From positions 124,001 through 188,000 of the forward strand of contig NZ_FOXY01000006.1 in the NCBI RefSeq assembly GCF_900115865.1: a DNA stretch of 64,000 nt, given 5' to 3'. Both the position numbers and the translations under genes were made by a program. This DNA comes from Donghicola eburneus (GTDB taxonomy: Bacteria > Pseudomonadota > Alphaproteobacteria > Rhodobacterales > Rhodobacteraceae). Each line of letters starts with the position of its first letter. Within the stretch, counting starts at the first letter, position 1. Below are positions 1 through 8,588 of the stretch, piece after piece. The notes under the pieces were generated by a model, which saw only the letters and a program-made list of their open reading frames with translations, did not search any database and was not told the origin of the DNA.

Positions 1-231
1 GGAGATGGTGAGATTGGAGACACCCTTCGCCTCAAAATTATGAATGACTGCGGGGGCGCTCGGGTCTGCGGATGCGAGTGTGACGCCGTGCAGGTCTAAA
101 TCGATTCCGAGACCGTACCATATCGCGATATCATCGTATTCTCCGGCCACTAGGTAGATGTGTTGTCCCGCTTTGGCGTGTGCCAACGCCGCATAAAGGT
201 CCTCGGCCGAGGACACATAAAGGTCAGTCAT
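1..231 (-). CDS. Right-handed beta-helix / pectate lyase-like protein, N-terminal part (cut by window edge)
   Basis: Reading the minus strand from the ATG at 231 gives 77 uninterrupted codons up to the window edge. The product begins MTDLYVSSAEDLYAALAHAK and continues with segments such as HIYLVAGEYDDIAI and GVTLASADP. This is the usual opening of parallel beta-helix proteins, where a short strand-turn ladder follows a helix that caps the solenoid. It resembles the N-terminus of the complete beta-helix protein at 8589-9842 (compare SLFKALKQAKGGEVLLLAAGDY). No signal peptide is visible. It lies downstream of, and in the same direction as, the ABC exporter at 366-2210. The likely role is a polysaccharide lyase, epimerase or depolymerase acting on the locus product. 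The fold is inferred from pattern; the catalytic part is outside the window. Confidence 0.6.
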   Translation of the reverse strand, partial: MTDLYVSSAEDLYAALAHAKAGQHIYLVAGEYDDIAIWYGLGIDLDLHGVTLASADPSAPAVIHNFEAKGVSNLTIS

Positions 232-365
232 ATCCGGTCCCACCCGTCTTGCACCTGCCCCACGCAGACAGGCTCATTGACCGGAGAAATCAGACCTGAA
301 ATGTGGCAGACAAGCGGCATCGGCGCGGGAGACGCGCTTCCTTTGATCCATAGTTGAAATGGTTT

Positions 366-2210
366 TTAAGAAGTGGCCGATTGGGGCTGCGCCATATGCC
401 GAAAGCGCGCGCTATTGGTCATCAGGTGGGAATATGTCCCGCACTCTGCAATCGTACCCTGCTCAAGAATCATGATCTGATCGCAGTCGCGTAAGGTTGT
501 AAGGCGGTGCGCGATCATGATGACAGTCACTCCGTCCAACGCGTGAATGGCGTCGATAACCGCGCGCTCGGTAATGTTGTCGAGGGCAGAGGTCGCCTCG
601 TCGAGGATCAGAACTTCTGGCGTATTATAGAGCGCGCGGGCGAGCCCGATCCGTTGGCGTTGCCCCCCGGATAAACTGGACCCACGCTCACCTGCCTGCG
701 TGTCATAGCCCGATGGCAGGGTGTCCATTACAAAATCATGGATTTGCGCTATCTTGGCCGCGCGGACAACTCTGTCCATGTCGATCTGCTCTGCACCAAA
801 AGCGATGTTTGCCGCAATGCTCGTGTCACTCAGAAAGATGGATTGGGGTACGTATCCGACACAGCGCTGCCAAGCTGCGAGCGTCTTGCCGTTTATTGGG
901 ACGCCATCCACTTTGACATCGCCTTGATCGGGATGCAGCAACCCCAGAAGGATGTCGATCAGCGTGGTTTTGCCCGCTCCCGTCCCGCCAACAAATCCTA
1001 CGGAACTGCCCGCTTGAATATCAAGGGACAGGGTCTGCAGCGCAGGCCCATCGGCATCTGGGTACTTAAAGGATACGTGATCAATCCGAATACCTTTTTT
1101 CACCTCCAGCCTGCCGCCATCGTCTTGATTTGTTCGTAGTTTCAGCGTCCGTGCGGTCTGACAAAGGTCCTGAAAAGCGGCATTGGAGAACTTGATGTAG
1201 GCAAGGTTTCCGTAGATCTGCTGCAAGGCGGGGAACAATTTCATGCTGGCCACGCCGATCAAACCGAACAGCGGAACCAGTTGCGATAGATCCCGTTCGG
1301 AAAAGACAATCATGAGCAGTACAATTCCGACAAAGCCGCCATAGATCGCCGCCTCGATCGCAAAGCGCGGCAGGCGCGTCAGGATCGCGGCGGTGCTTTG
1401 GCTTTGCGCCATTCCAAGGGCAGGTTTATCAAAGCGCGTGATGCTAAAATCCTCAAGGCCCATGACCTTGATTTCCTTTAGGCTTTGACCGATTTCGCTG
1501 ACCGTTTGAAAGCGGGCGCGGTTGTGTTGAACTCGGGCGCGGCCCATTTCGTCAAGCTGCCCGCGCAGGCCCGCGTAAAGGCCCAGATAGAGCGCGGTCA
1601 GCAAACCCGCCGCGCCCAAAGCAACATAGGGATTGGCCAGAAACAGCGTCAGGCTGATCAGCGCGACGACAGTCACGTTTGATATGAGCAGCACGGCGGG
1701 TAAAAACGTGCGACGAACAACTTGATCGATTTCAGAAAGCAGCGACTGGCCGAACTCTGCCGTGTTTCGCTGCAAAAACCAGACATAAGGCTGTGACAGG
1801 ATCAGTTCTAGCAAGCGCAAAGACAGCCCGTAGGCGCGCATGATGCAGAACCGCGTCTGCGCGTAGGTGCCTGCCCCCCTAACGACCATCCCTGAAAGTA
1901 ACAAGATGAGTACGGTCATTCCGAAGGTCAGAGTCACTTGCCGCGGATCCTCTGACCCGGTCAGGTTCGCGAAAGCGGAAATCAGGGGGTCGGTCTGAGC
2001 CAAAGAAGGATCGTTGATCAAGGACAAAAGCGGCATAATCAGGGCGACGCCCGCGATTTCGAACAGTGCCATACAGAGCGTCATGCCCAAGAGAAGCAGG
2101 AACTGCCTCCGCTCGGATTGGGTCAGAATTCCCCAGATATCTCGATAAATTTGTAGCACCGTAAACGCTTTCACAGTAATTTTGACCAAGGATCGCTGTA
2201 TGCGAGCCAT
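366..2210 (-). CDS. ABC exporter, fused membrane and ATPase domains (MsbA/PglK type)
   Basis: A 614-residue half-transporter of the usual length. About six membrane segments lie within residues 35-330. The ATPase domain (about 370-600) carries a Walker A GGTGAGKTT near 408, an ABC signature LSGGQRQR near 513, a Walker B VLILDEATSALD near 533 and an H-loop AHR near 567, so it should be catalytically complete and act as a homodimer. Such proteins flip lipid-linked oligosaccharides (PglK), lipid A (MsbA) or other amphiphiles across the inner membrane. Its position in a polysaccharide locus suggests a lipid-linked glycan or a secreted substrate, although a separate Wzx flippase is encoded at 19612. 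It is divergent from the glycosyltransferase at 2255, with only 44 bp between the two starts. Confidence 0.9.
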   Translation of the reverse strand: MARIQRSLVKITVKAFTVLQIYRDIWGILTQSERRQFLLLLGMTLCMALFEIAGVALIMPLLSLINDPSLAQTDPLISAFANLTGSEDPRQVTLTFGMTVLILLLSGMVVRGAGTYAQTRFCIMRAYGLSLRLLELILSQPYVWFLQRNTAEFGQSLLSEIDQVVRRTFLPAVLLISNVTVVALISLTLFLANPYVALGAAGLLTALYLGLYAGLRGQLDEMGRARVQHNRARFQTVSEIGQSLKEIKVMGLEDFSITRFDKPALGMAQSQSTAAILTRLPRFAIEAAIYGGFVGIVLLMIVFSERDLSQLVPLFGLIGVASMKLFPALQQIYGNLAYIKFSNAAFQDLCQTARTLKLRTNQDDGGRLEVKKGIRIDHVSFKYPDADGPALQTLSLDIQAGSSVGFVGGTGAGKTTLIDILLGLLHPDQGDVKVDGVPINGKTLAAWQRCVGYVPQSIFLSDTSIAANIAFGAEQIDMDRVVRAAKIAQIHDFVMDTLPSGYDTQAGERGSSLSGGQRQRIGLARALYNTPEVLILDEATSALDNITERAVIDAIHALDGVTVIMIAHRLTTLRDCDQIMILEQGTIAECGTYSHLMTNSARFRHMAQPQSATS

Positions 2211-2254
2211 GTTGAATTGTATTGTTTTAATTAGTTTTACCGCGGGGCAATCCT

Positions 2255-3202
2255 TTGCAGTACGGTGATTTTATCAGTGTCATCATCCCGGTCTACAATC
2301 GTGCGGCAACCTTGGCGCGCTCGGTTGGCAGCATCTGCCGGCAGACCTATCCCAATCTTGAAATTCTGGTCATCGACGACTGTTCGACCGACAATATCGA
2401 AGGGGCGGTTGCTGCGCTGAACGACCCGCGTGTTCGGCTGGTCACACGTACGCAGAACGGGGGCGCAGCGGCGGCGCGCAACACTGGTGTCGCTTCTGCT
2501 ACTCACGATCTGATCGCGTTTATGGACAGCGATGACGTCAGTCTGCACGACCGGTTCGAGCAAGAGATGCGCCTGCTTTGCACGCTGCCAGAGGACTATA
2601 TCGGCGTCTACAGCGCGGCGATCGCCCACACGGACACGACGGAACAAATGCGCAGCATGGCGGCTGCGCGGGTGTTGCCGCCGCCCCATCGCCGGATGCT
2701 GAGTGGTGATCTGTTTGCCGAAACGCTGCGTGGTAATTTCATCGACATGCCAACCATGCTGTTGAAAAAGGATGCAGTTCTGGCAGCGGGGCGCTTTGAC
2801 GAGCGGCTCAGGAATAACGTGGACTGGGACTTTACCTTGCGGCTGACCCAACAGGGCAAGTTTGGCTTTGTGCCACAGCCACTTTACGTCTTTAGCTATG
2901 TCCCGCGCGTGAGCCATGGAAACGACCACATAAGTCACAACCCAAGGTACTCGGTGCTGAGCTATTCCTACATTACGGGCAAGTTGCGCCGTGCTGGGCA
3001 CAAGGGCCCAGAAATGGCTGGTCACTACGCTGCGGCGGGTAGTTACCTGATGCGGATCGGGCGTCCGGCCTTGGCACGTCGATACTTTGAGGCGGCGCGC
3101 TGCATCACGCCGCGCAACCCACGGCTTTGGGCTCACCTCGTGCTGAGCCGTCTGCCCGTCTTGCACGGCTGGGCGCGGGGCCGTGCCGCGCGGTTTAGCT
3201 GA
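2255..3202 (+). CDS. Glycosyltransferase family 2 (GT-A fold)
   Basis: A 315-residue protein with the GT2 nucleotide-sugar binding start (SVIIPVYNRAATL near residue 8, LVIDDCSTDN near 38) and the metal-binding DSDD at about 91-94. GT2 enzymes transfer a sugar from a UDP/GDP/dTDP donor to a lipid-linked acceptor on the cytosolic face of the membrane. The start is read as TTG: an in-frame stop lies at 2228-2230 and no ATG or GTG occurs before the conserved SVIIPVYN segment. A GGGG ribosome-binding site precedes it at 2244-2247. The 3' end overlaps the convergent glycosyltransferase at 3195 by 8 bp. The sugar specificity cannot be read from the sequence. Confidence 0.9.
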   Translation: MQYGDFISVIIPVYNRAATLARSVGSICRQTYPNLEILVIDDCSTDNIEGAVAALNDPRVRLVTRTQNGGAAAARNTGVASATHDLIAFMDSDDVSLHDRFEQEMRLLCTLPEDYIGVYSAAIAHTDTTEQMRSMAAARVLPPPHRRMLSGDLFAETLRGNFIDMPTMLLKKDAVLAAGRFDERLRNNVDWDFTLRLTQQGKFGFVPQPLYVFSYVPRVSHGNDHISHNPRYSVLSYSYITGKLRRAGHKGPEMAGHYAAAGSYLMRIGRPALARRYFEAARCITPRNPRLWAHLVLSRLPVLHGWARGRAARFS

Positions 3203-4409
3203 AGAGACGGTCATAGGCGGCCAACAGCTGCGGCACAGAATGATCCCACGACAGGGCCTCGAACACCCGTTCGCGCCCGCGTCTGCCCATCTCGCGGGCC
3301 TGGTCGGGGTGATCCATGAGCCAAGCGATCTGGGCAGCGAAATCGGTGGCATCGTTTGCCTTGGCATAGCGCGAGGCGGTCCCAGCCGAAACGCGACCTT
3401 CGGTCAGATCGAACTGAACAACGGGCTTCTCCAGCGTCATGTACTCCATGACCTTGTTCATGGTTGAGATGTCGTTCATCGCATTCTTCGGGTCTGGCGC
3501 GACCCCGATATCGCAGCTGTTGAGCGCCCGGAGCAAATCATCCCCGTAGAGCGCGCCGGTGAAAGTGAAGTGCTCTGTCAGCCGGCGCTGCTGCACATCG
3601 GTTTTGATGGTGTCCAGTTCTGGGCCGAAACCCACGATGATGGCATGTACGTCGGGGCGCTGCGCACGGTTCACAAGGTGATCAACGGCCTCAACCAGCA
3701 GGTCCATGCCTTCTTGCTGGCCGATCACGCCAACATAACCCAGCACGGTGCCGAATCCTTGGCGCAGGGCAGGGTCGGCGGGCCGGATCTCGAATTTCTC
3801 GACCTTGGGAGCAGATCGGACGACGAAGACATCCTGTGCCTTCATCTTCCCACGCCTGATCGCAATTTGTCGGAAGCTCTCGTTGGTCGCGATTGAGGTC
3901 TTGGCGCACGCAAAAGTAAGCCGTTCCCACAGAAGCATCACATTGTACAAGAGACCCTTTTTGCCGAACTTAGCCACAAAGAGTTCTGGGCAAACATCGT
4001 GATGATCGAAGAGGTAGCGCACCCCGCGCGGACGGTACGCTAGTGCCAAAAGCCAGACCAAATCGGGTGGATTACAGCCATGGATCACGTCAAAGCCACG
4101 CTCTTTCCAGATCTTTCGCGCCAATCGGAACATATGCCAAAGCGCCAGAGTATACTCGACAGCATAGGCTTTGGCGCCGCTGTGCGCCTCTGGCGGGGCT
4201 GGGTAGCGGTAGATATGTACGTCGTCGATCACTTCGAACTCGGCATCCCATCCACGTCCTGTCGGGCAGATCACGGATACTTGGTACCCCGCGGCTGTCA
4301 GCGCCGTCGCTTCGAGCCAGACACGGCGGTCCAGCGGAACGGGTAGGTTTTCGACAACAATCAAGACACGACGGGACTTTGGCTCAAACGACGCGGGCGA
4401 AGAGGGCAT
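3195..4409 (-). CDS. Glycosyltransferase family 4 (GT-B fold)
   Basis: A 404-residue protein that opens with RVLIVVENLPVPLDRRVWLE, the N-terminal Rossmann domain typical of WcaI/WbuB-like GT4 enzymes. The C-terminal donor-binding domain contains LGYVGVIGQQEGMDLLVEA (about 220-240) and a VMEYMTLEKPVV segment near residue 325, matching the GT4 E-x7-E region. It probably adds one sugar of the exopolysaccharide repeat unit in the cytoplasm. The ATG start at 4409 is preceded by AGAGGGC-type sequence on the coding strand. It is convergent with the GT2 gene at 2255, with the last 8 bp shared. Confidence 0.9.
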   Translation of the reverse strand: MPSSPASFEPKSRRVLIVVENLPVPLDRRVWLEATALTAAGYQVSVICPTGRGWDAEFEVIDDVHIYRYPAPPEAHSGAKAYAVEYTLALWHMFRLARKIWKERGFDVIHGCNPPDLVWLLALAYRPRGVRYLFDHHDVCPELFVAKFGKKGLLYNVMLLWERLTFACAKTSIATNESFRQIAIRRGKMKAQDVFVVRSAPKVEKFEIRPADPALRQGFGTVLGYVGVIGQQEGMDLLVEAVDHLVNRAQRPDVHAIIVGFGPELDTIKTDVQQRRLTEHFTFTGALYGDDLLRALNSCDIGVAPDPKNAMNDISTMNKVMEYMTLEKPVVQFDLTEGRVSAGTASRYAKANDATDFAAQIAWLMDHPDQAREMGRRGRERVFEALSWDHSVPQLLAAYDRLFS

Positions 4410-4438
4410 GAAACGAAAAACTCGATAAATCAGGTGTC

Positions 4439-4512
4439 TCGGACCAAGGTCCGAAGAGGGTCAAAATATTAACAGCACTTAAAAATTAACGATGTTTTAC
4501 CACCGTGCGGTG
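4439..4512. promoter_or_regulatory. Two palindromes and TTAA motifs upstream of the spike-base gene
   Basis: The 172-bp gap between the divergent genes starting at 4409 (minus) and 4582 (plus) contains a perfect inverted repeat TCGGACC-aa-GGTCCGA (4439-4454) and a second one CACCG-tg-CGGTG (4501-4512). Between them are TTAA elements at 4469-4472, 4479-4482 and TTAAC at 4486-4490. TTAA half-sites about 6-7 bp apart resemble the CtrA box of alphaproteobacteria, but the spacing here (6 bp) is not the classical 7. These are visible sequence symmetries; binding by any regulator is inference. Confidence 0.35.
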
Positions 4513-4581
4513 AAAAAACCCGCTGGGAAGAATGGTTGACCAGAAATGTTGCGCATTTGCAAACAATCAGAGCAAGAGACC

Positions 4582-4842
4582 ATGGATCCTTTCAAAGACT
4601 ACAGCGATAGCCTGACTTCGCCCATTCGTTCGGCACAGAGCGTTACACCCAATGACGCAGCGGACCTGACAGTGTTGCCACGCGCCTTATACGTAGGGGC
4701 GGGCGGTGATCTGCATGTGACGATGGCTGGCGGGCAAGAAGTGACCTATGCGGCAGTCCCTGCAGGAACGCTGCTGCCCGTCCGTGCCGCGCGTGTTTGG
4801 GCGACAGGGACCGAAGCGAGCGCGATCCTAGCGATGTGGTAG
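4582..4842 (+). CDS. Spike base protein of the RCAP_Rcc01079 (GTA head spike, GhsA) type
   Basis: A small protein of 86 residues from ATG 4582, preceded by a purine-rich AGCAAGAG stretch; an in-frame ATG at 4546 would add 12 poorly coding residues. The pattern is DPF near the start, then VTPNDAADL, RALYVGAGGDLHVTMAGG, PAGTLLPVRAARV and WATGTEASAILAMW at the end. I recognise this as the family of Rcc01079, the head-spike base protein of the Rhodobacter capsulatus gene transfer agent, also found in tailed phages of Rhodobacteraceae. In R. capsulatus the spikes help the particle bind the capsule. No other GTA or phage gene is nearby, and the partner fibre (Rcc01080) is not seen. The family call rests on remembered sequence pattern. 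Confidence 0.72.
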   Translation: MDPFKDYSDSLTSPIRSAQSVTPNDAADLTVLPRALYVGAGGDLHVTMAGGQEVTYAAVPAGTLLPVRAARVWATGTEASAILAMW

Positions 4843-5856
4843 TCAGGGGGCGTCCGGCCAGATGTACTCTGCCACCAGCGTGGTGCGAAAGCTAGAGTTG
4901 TCGTTGTCGGACACCAGCGTGATGTGCAGAGGGGCATCAGGGGCGGGTCTCCACAGCGCCATACCCTCCATATTTCCCAAATCTCCCGGGCGGGTCTCTA
5001 GCATGACCTGCCCGTTTTCCCAGTCCGGTAGGCCATCGGCGGTTAAGGAAAATCGCCGGATGCGACTGGAAAAACCTGTGAAACCGATTGCGCGCTCCAA
5101 AACCCAAACCGAGCCGTCATCCGCAGTATCTGCCGCAGAGATCGCCCACCCGTCCGACATCGGAATCCAGCCGCCGCTGGTCAGTGTCGCATAACCGCTT
5201 TCTAGGCGCCGGTCAGGATGGATGTGGACAACGGGGATTGAGCTGTCATCACGCGGCGCTGAACCGAATGCAAAGAGTTTGAGATGCTGCGGGCGCTCTT
5301 CTGGGATGGCAATAAAACTGCCGTCAGGCAACCGCGCCAGCGCTTCGAAAAGACGGTTTCCTTGGGCACGGACAAACGCATCAGGGTTTACCAAATTTTC
5401 GCGTGTGACGTGATCTGCCCCTAGACGCGCAACCTGACCGTATCCCTCGAACGAGACATATATCGCCCCGTCAGGTCCATAGGCTAAATCCTCGGCGTCA
5501 TTTGTCATCTGTGCCACATTGGCATCGGGATGACCTATGCGGAGATCATAATTGCGCACCAATTTGAGTTGTTCGAGCTGCCCATCGTCGGCGCGGTCAG
5601 CTTGTAGCTCCGTCAATGTGCCGCGATCACTGACCATCCAGAACCCGTCGCCATTGTTGATCGGGAGGATTCCTGATTGCCCGCCTGTAATCGGCGCCTC
5701 TATGGGGATCCAGACACGGCCCGCCGGTTCCAGTAATGCGGACCCTACAGGATTATAAGGCGTCAGGCCGCCCTCAATAATACGGGGTGCGGCGCACGAT
5801 GCCAAAGGAATCAGTCCGAGCAGAAAAGCGACAAGAATTTTACGACGGGTTAACAA
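4843..5856 (-). CDS. Esterase-like protein of the phytase family, predicted lipoprotein
   Basis: From a TTG at 5856 the product is 337 residues and begins with a lipoprotein signal: basic TRRK, a hydrophobic stretch and a lipobox LASC near residue 20. The body has repeated beta-propeller-like blades (NNGDGFWMVSDRGTL, DAEDLAYGPDGAIYVSFEG, DDGSVWVLERAIG, GNMEGMALWR), matching the esterase-like/phytase-like domain (PF13449). Some members hydrolyse phosphate esters, but most are uncharacterised. An upstream in-frame ATG at 6084 would add 76 residues with no coding character and would run into the divergent acetyltransferase gene, so the TTG preceded by TTGGGGC is preferred. The stop abuts the stop of the spike-base gene. 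Confidence 0.75.
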   Translation of the reverse strand: MLTRRKILVAFLLGLIPLASCAAPRIIEGGLTPYNPVGSALLEPAGRVWIPIEAPITGGQSGILPINNGDGFWMVSDRGTLTELQADRADDGQLEQLKLVRNYDLRIGHPDANVAQMTNDAEDLAYGPDGAIYVSFEGYGQVARLGADHVTRENLVNPDAFVRAQGNRLFEALARLPDGSFIAIPEERPQHLKLFAFGSAPRDDSSIPVVHIHPDRRLESGYATLTSGGWIPMSDGWAISAADTADDGSVWVLERAIGFTGFSSRIRRFSLTADGLPDWENGQVMLETRPGDLGNMEGMALWRPAPDAPLHITLVSDNDNSSFRTTLVAEYIWPDAP

Positions 5857-6031
5857 AATAGCCCCAAAAACGCTGAAAATATGGGGCCACTCAAAGTCTG
5901 TTTTGTCCTGAGGGTCAAGCAAATGTGCCTGACATGTCGTAACGCCCGCGCGAGGATGCAAAAAGTGTCTTTGCTTTGTGCGGAATGGGGTAGGGTGCCC
6001 GAGGTATTGTTTCTTTATTGTGGAGAATACT

Positions 6032-6616
6032 TTGAATTCTTCTGCCCCTTTCTCCGGCCCTGCGCATAAAATTCGGTTGAGCAAAGGCCAAAGGTTCTGG
6101 CGTTTGCTGTCAGGCGTACTCGACCCCAGAGCATGGTTGCATCTGTTGCGGATCGTGAATCATTACAATCACACGCATGTGGCGCCGCGGCGGCAATTGA
6201 CACTTGGGGCAGGGTCGCAAATCAGTCCGACGACAAGCTTTGCCAATCCCGAGCGCATAACTGCGGGACGGGGGCTGCATTTGGGCGCAGAGAGCACGCT
6301 ATGGGCGGGCCCTGCCTTTGGGGCGATCCATATCGGAAACGACGTCCTGATGGGACCAAGCGTGTTGGTCACGGCAGCGAATTACCGCTTTAATGATGGG
6401 CAGCCCGTAACCTCGCAAGCGATGGACGAAGCCGATGTGGTCATTGGCGATGACGTCTGGCTCGGCGCGCGCGTTATGGTCATGCCAGGCGTCACAATCG
6501 GGGATGGCGCGATCATTGCGGCGGGTGCGGTTGTGACCAAGGACATTCCCGCCTTTGCCATCGCCGCCGGAGTACCTGCCAAAGTCGTCGGCGAAAGAAG
6601 GCTTGAGTCCGCTTAG
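6032..6616 (+). CDS. Left-handed beta-helix (hexapeptide) O-acetyltransferase
   Basis: About 194 residues from TTG 6032, which has GGAG at 6022-6025 six bases upstream; GTG 6020 is an alternative. The C-terminal two thirds show the hexapeptide repeat ladder ([63 protein letters not shown]) and end with [15 protein letters not shown], as in the WcaF/VatD/maltose acetyltransferase group. The histidine usually used for catalysis in this group is not evident in the central loop, which reads TAANYRF. It probably acetylates a sugar of the repeat unit from acetyl-CoA in the cytosol. Confidence 0.85.
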   Translation: MNSSAPFSGPAHKIRLSKGQRFWRLLSGVLDPRAWLHLLRIVNHYNHTHVAPRRQLTLGAGSQISPTTSFANPERITAGRGLHLGAESTLWAGPAFGAIHIGNDVLMGPSVLVTAANYRFNDGQPVTSQAMDEADVVIGDDVWLGARVMVMPGVTIGDGAIIAAGAVVTKDIPAFAIAAGVPAKVVGERRLESA

Positions 6617-6731
6617 GCCGCAGAAAGCTTGGCGACAATCCTCGGCTGATTTGTTAAGTTAAGTCACAGATTATTAATGATTTTACCATTTTGATCCATG
6701 TTTATGGGTGTTTTGTTTGGGCTTTGTTGAG

Positions 6732-8588
6732 ATGGGCTATCGCGCTGATATCGATGGCTTGCGCGCTATTGCGGTGCTGTCGGTGCTACTGTTCCACCTC
6801 GGGGTGTCATGGGTGCCGGGTGGCTTTGTTGGCGTCGACATTTTCTTTGTCATTTCGGGCTACTTGATCACCCGAATTCTGATGCGCGACCTTAAGGCAG
6901 GGCAGTTCAGCCTTGTCGGGTTTTACCGAAAACGTGCGCTTCGGATATTGCCTGCGCTCTGCGTCGTCTTGGCCGTAACGACCCTCGTCGGCTCACGTGT
7001 CATGTTGCCGTCTGAAATGCGCGAGATGGGTCAGTCCATTATCGCGGCGCTGCTTTTTATCTCAAACCTCCATTTCTGGTCTCAAGTCGATTATTTCACG
7101 CCGGACGCCAAAGAGAACCCGTTGCTGCACACTTGGTCCTTGGGCATTGAAGAGCAGTTCTACATCATCTTGCCGCTTATACTTTGGCTGATGTGGCGCT
7201 ACGCACGGCCATGGCTTTTACAACTGGTTGGGCTAAGCGTGGCGATCAGCCTTGGGCTATCGTTCTACGCAAGTGATCAGATGCCCCGCGCCAGCTTCTA
7301 TCTTTTGCCAACGCGCTATTGGGAGTTGGGTGCGGGTGCACTACTGGCACTCTTTGCGCCGCGCTTGCCAAAAGGCGTGGCAGAAATCAGCGGTCTGGCA
7401 GGTTTTGCGCTACTCGCAGTCGCAATCTTTGGCTTGAGTGAAGACACAGTGTTCCCCGGCGCGGCGGCGCTTCTGCCAGTCGTCGGTGCGGTTTTCGTTA
7501 TTGCGGGGCATGGGGGCTCGGTCTCTCGGGTTCTATCTTGGCCAGTACCAGTTTGGCTCGGACGGATTTCGTATTCTCTGTATCTCTGGCACTGGCCCGT
7601 GATCGTTCTGTGGAAGCTGCGCACCGATCCGGTTCTTGATTTGTCCGAAATGATCGCGCTGGGAGCGGTGTCCATTGCACTTGCTGTGGTCTCCGCGCGC
7701 TATGTCGAGCGGCCGTTCCGCTCCATGCCGTCGAGCGTGACGAACGGGGCAGTTCTTGGGCCAGCAGCGCTGGCCATAATCGCGGGGATTGGCGTCGGTT
7801 GGGGGTTGAGTGTGTCCCCGACAATGCTCCGAGGCTATGTGCCTCAGGTCGCTGAGTTGGACAGGTACGACAGCTACTTCGATGCCCCGTCGTTCAAAGC
7901 AAGTTGGCGATACGATACGTGTCATCTTGATCCGCACAGTGGGGGATTTGAGGCTTATGACAAAGCCGCTTGTCTCAAAAAAGACGAGCGCCCCGCGCTT
8001 CTGCTCTTTGGAGACAGCCACGCCGCGCATTTGTGGCAGGCTTTGGCGGCTGCGCGGCCCGATTTGAACGTCATGCAGGCGTCCTCAACCAATTGTCGTC
8101 CCCTGCCGGATCCCAATGCGACAGATTTTTGCACTGATCTGAGTAGATTCATCTACCATGACTGGGTGCCCAACCACCGGCCCAAAATTGTTGCCCTCAG
8201 CGGTGTCTGGCGACCGTCAGAACTAAACTCTTTGGTAAAGGGAATTCACCATCTGCGCGCCAGTGGTGTTGAGCAGGTCGTCGTTCTGGGAGACACGGTG
8301 ACATACACTGCTACGCTCCCGAAAATATTGGCCAGAGCCGCGATGTCGGGGGCTCCCATTCAGGCGCAGCAGGCTGTTCATCTTCAACCCGATTTGTGGT
8401 CCCGGGACAGAGCATTGCATGAGCTGGTTGAGCAGGCTGGCGCCACCTATGTATCGCTCTTGGATGTCGCGTGTCCGATGGGAGAATGCCTTGCCGAGGT
8501 TGACGGCGTGCCGTTTCTGTTCGACTCAAACCATTACACTTCCGAAGGCGCAGCCTATGTCGCACAGCGCATTGCGGGGCAGTTCTAG
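6732..8588 (+). CDS. Membrane acyltransferase, OafA/YrhL type with C-terminal SGNH domain
   Basis: About 618 residues from ATG 6732. It opens with YRADIDGLRAIAVLSVLLFH, the signature of acyltransferase-3 proteins, whose conserved histidine is the H of LLFH. About ten to eleven membrane segments follow to residue 370. A periplasmic domain then carries LLLFGDSHAAHLW (SGNH block I, near 420) and a final DSNHYTSEGA, the Asp/His dyad of SGNH hydrolases. Such fusions move acetyl groups across the inner membrane onto O-antigen, peptidoglycan or exopolysaccharide. GTG 6708 is an alternative start. It directly abuts the beta-helix gene at 8589, which suggests one transcript. Confidence 0.92.
   Translation: MGYRADIDGLRAIAVLSVLLFHLGVSWVPGGFVGVDIFFVISGYLITRILMRDLKAGQFSLVGFYRKRALRILPALCVVLAVTTLVGSRVMLPSEMREMGQSIIAALLFISNLHFWSQVDYFTPDAKENPLLHTWSLGIEEQFYIILPLILWLMWRYARPWLLQLVGLSVAISLGLSFYASDQMPRASFYLLPTRYWELGAGALLALFAPRLPKGVAEISGLAGFALLAVAIFGLSEDTVFPGAAALLPVVGAVFVIAGHGGSVSRVLSWPVPVWLGRISYSLYLWHWPVIVLWKLRTDPVLDLSEMIALGAVSIALAVVSARYVERPFRSMPSSVTNGAVLGPAALAIIAGIGVGWGLSVSPTMLRGYVPQVAELDRYDSYFDAPSFKASWRYDTCHLDPHSGGFEAYDKAACLKKDERPALLLFGDSHAAHLWQALAAARPDLNVMQASSTNCRPLPDPNATDFCTDLSRFIYHDWVPNHRPKIVALSGVWRPSELNSLVKGIHHLRASGVEQVVVLGDTVTYTATLPKILARAAMSGAPIQAQQAVHLQPDLWSRDRALHELVEQAGATYVSLLDVACPMGECLAEVDGVPFLFDSNHYTSEGAAYVAQRIAGQF

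Noticed and set aside
2237-3367. Long minus-strand frame (376 codons) opposite the GT2 gene
   Set aside because: It is antisense to a clear glycosyltransferase, shows no family pattern and is rich in Arg/Pro, as expected for a shadow of high-GC coding sequence.
4843-6084. Upstream ATG (6084) for the phytase-like lipoprotein
   Set aside because: It would place 76 non-conserved residues before a clear lipoprotein signal and overlap the divergent acetyltransferase gene.
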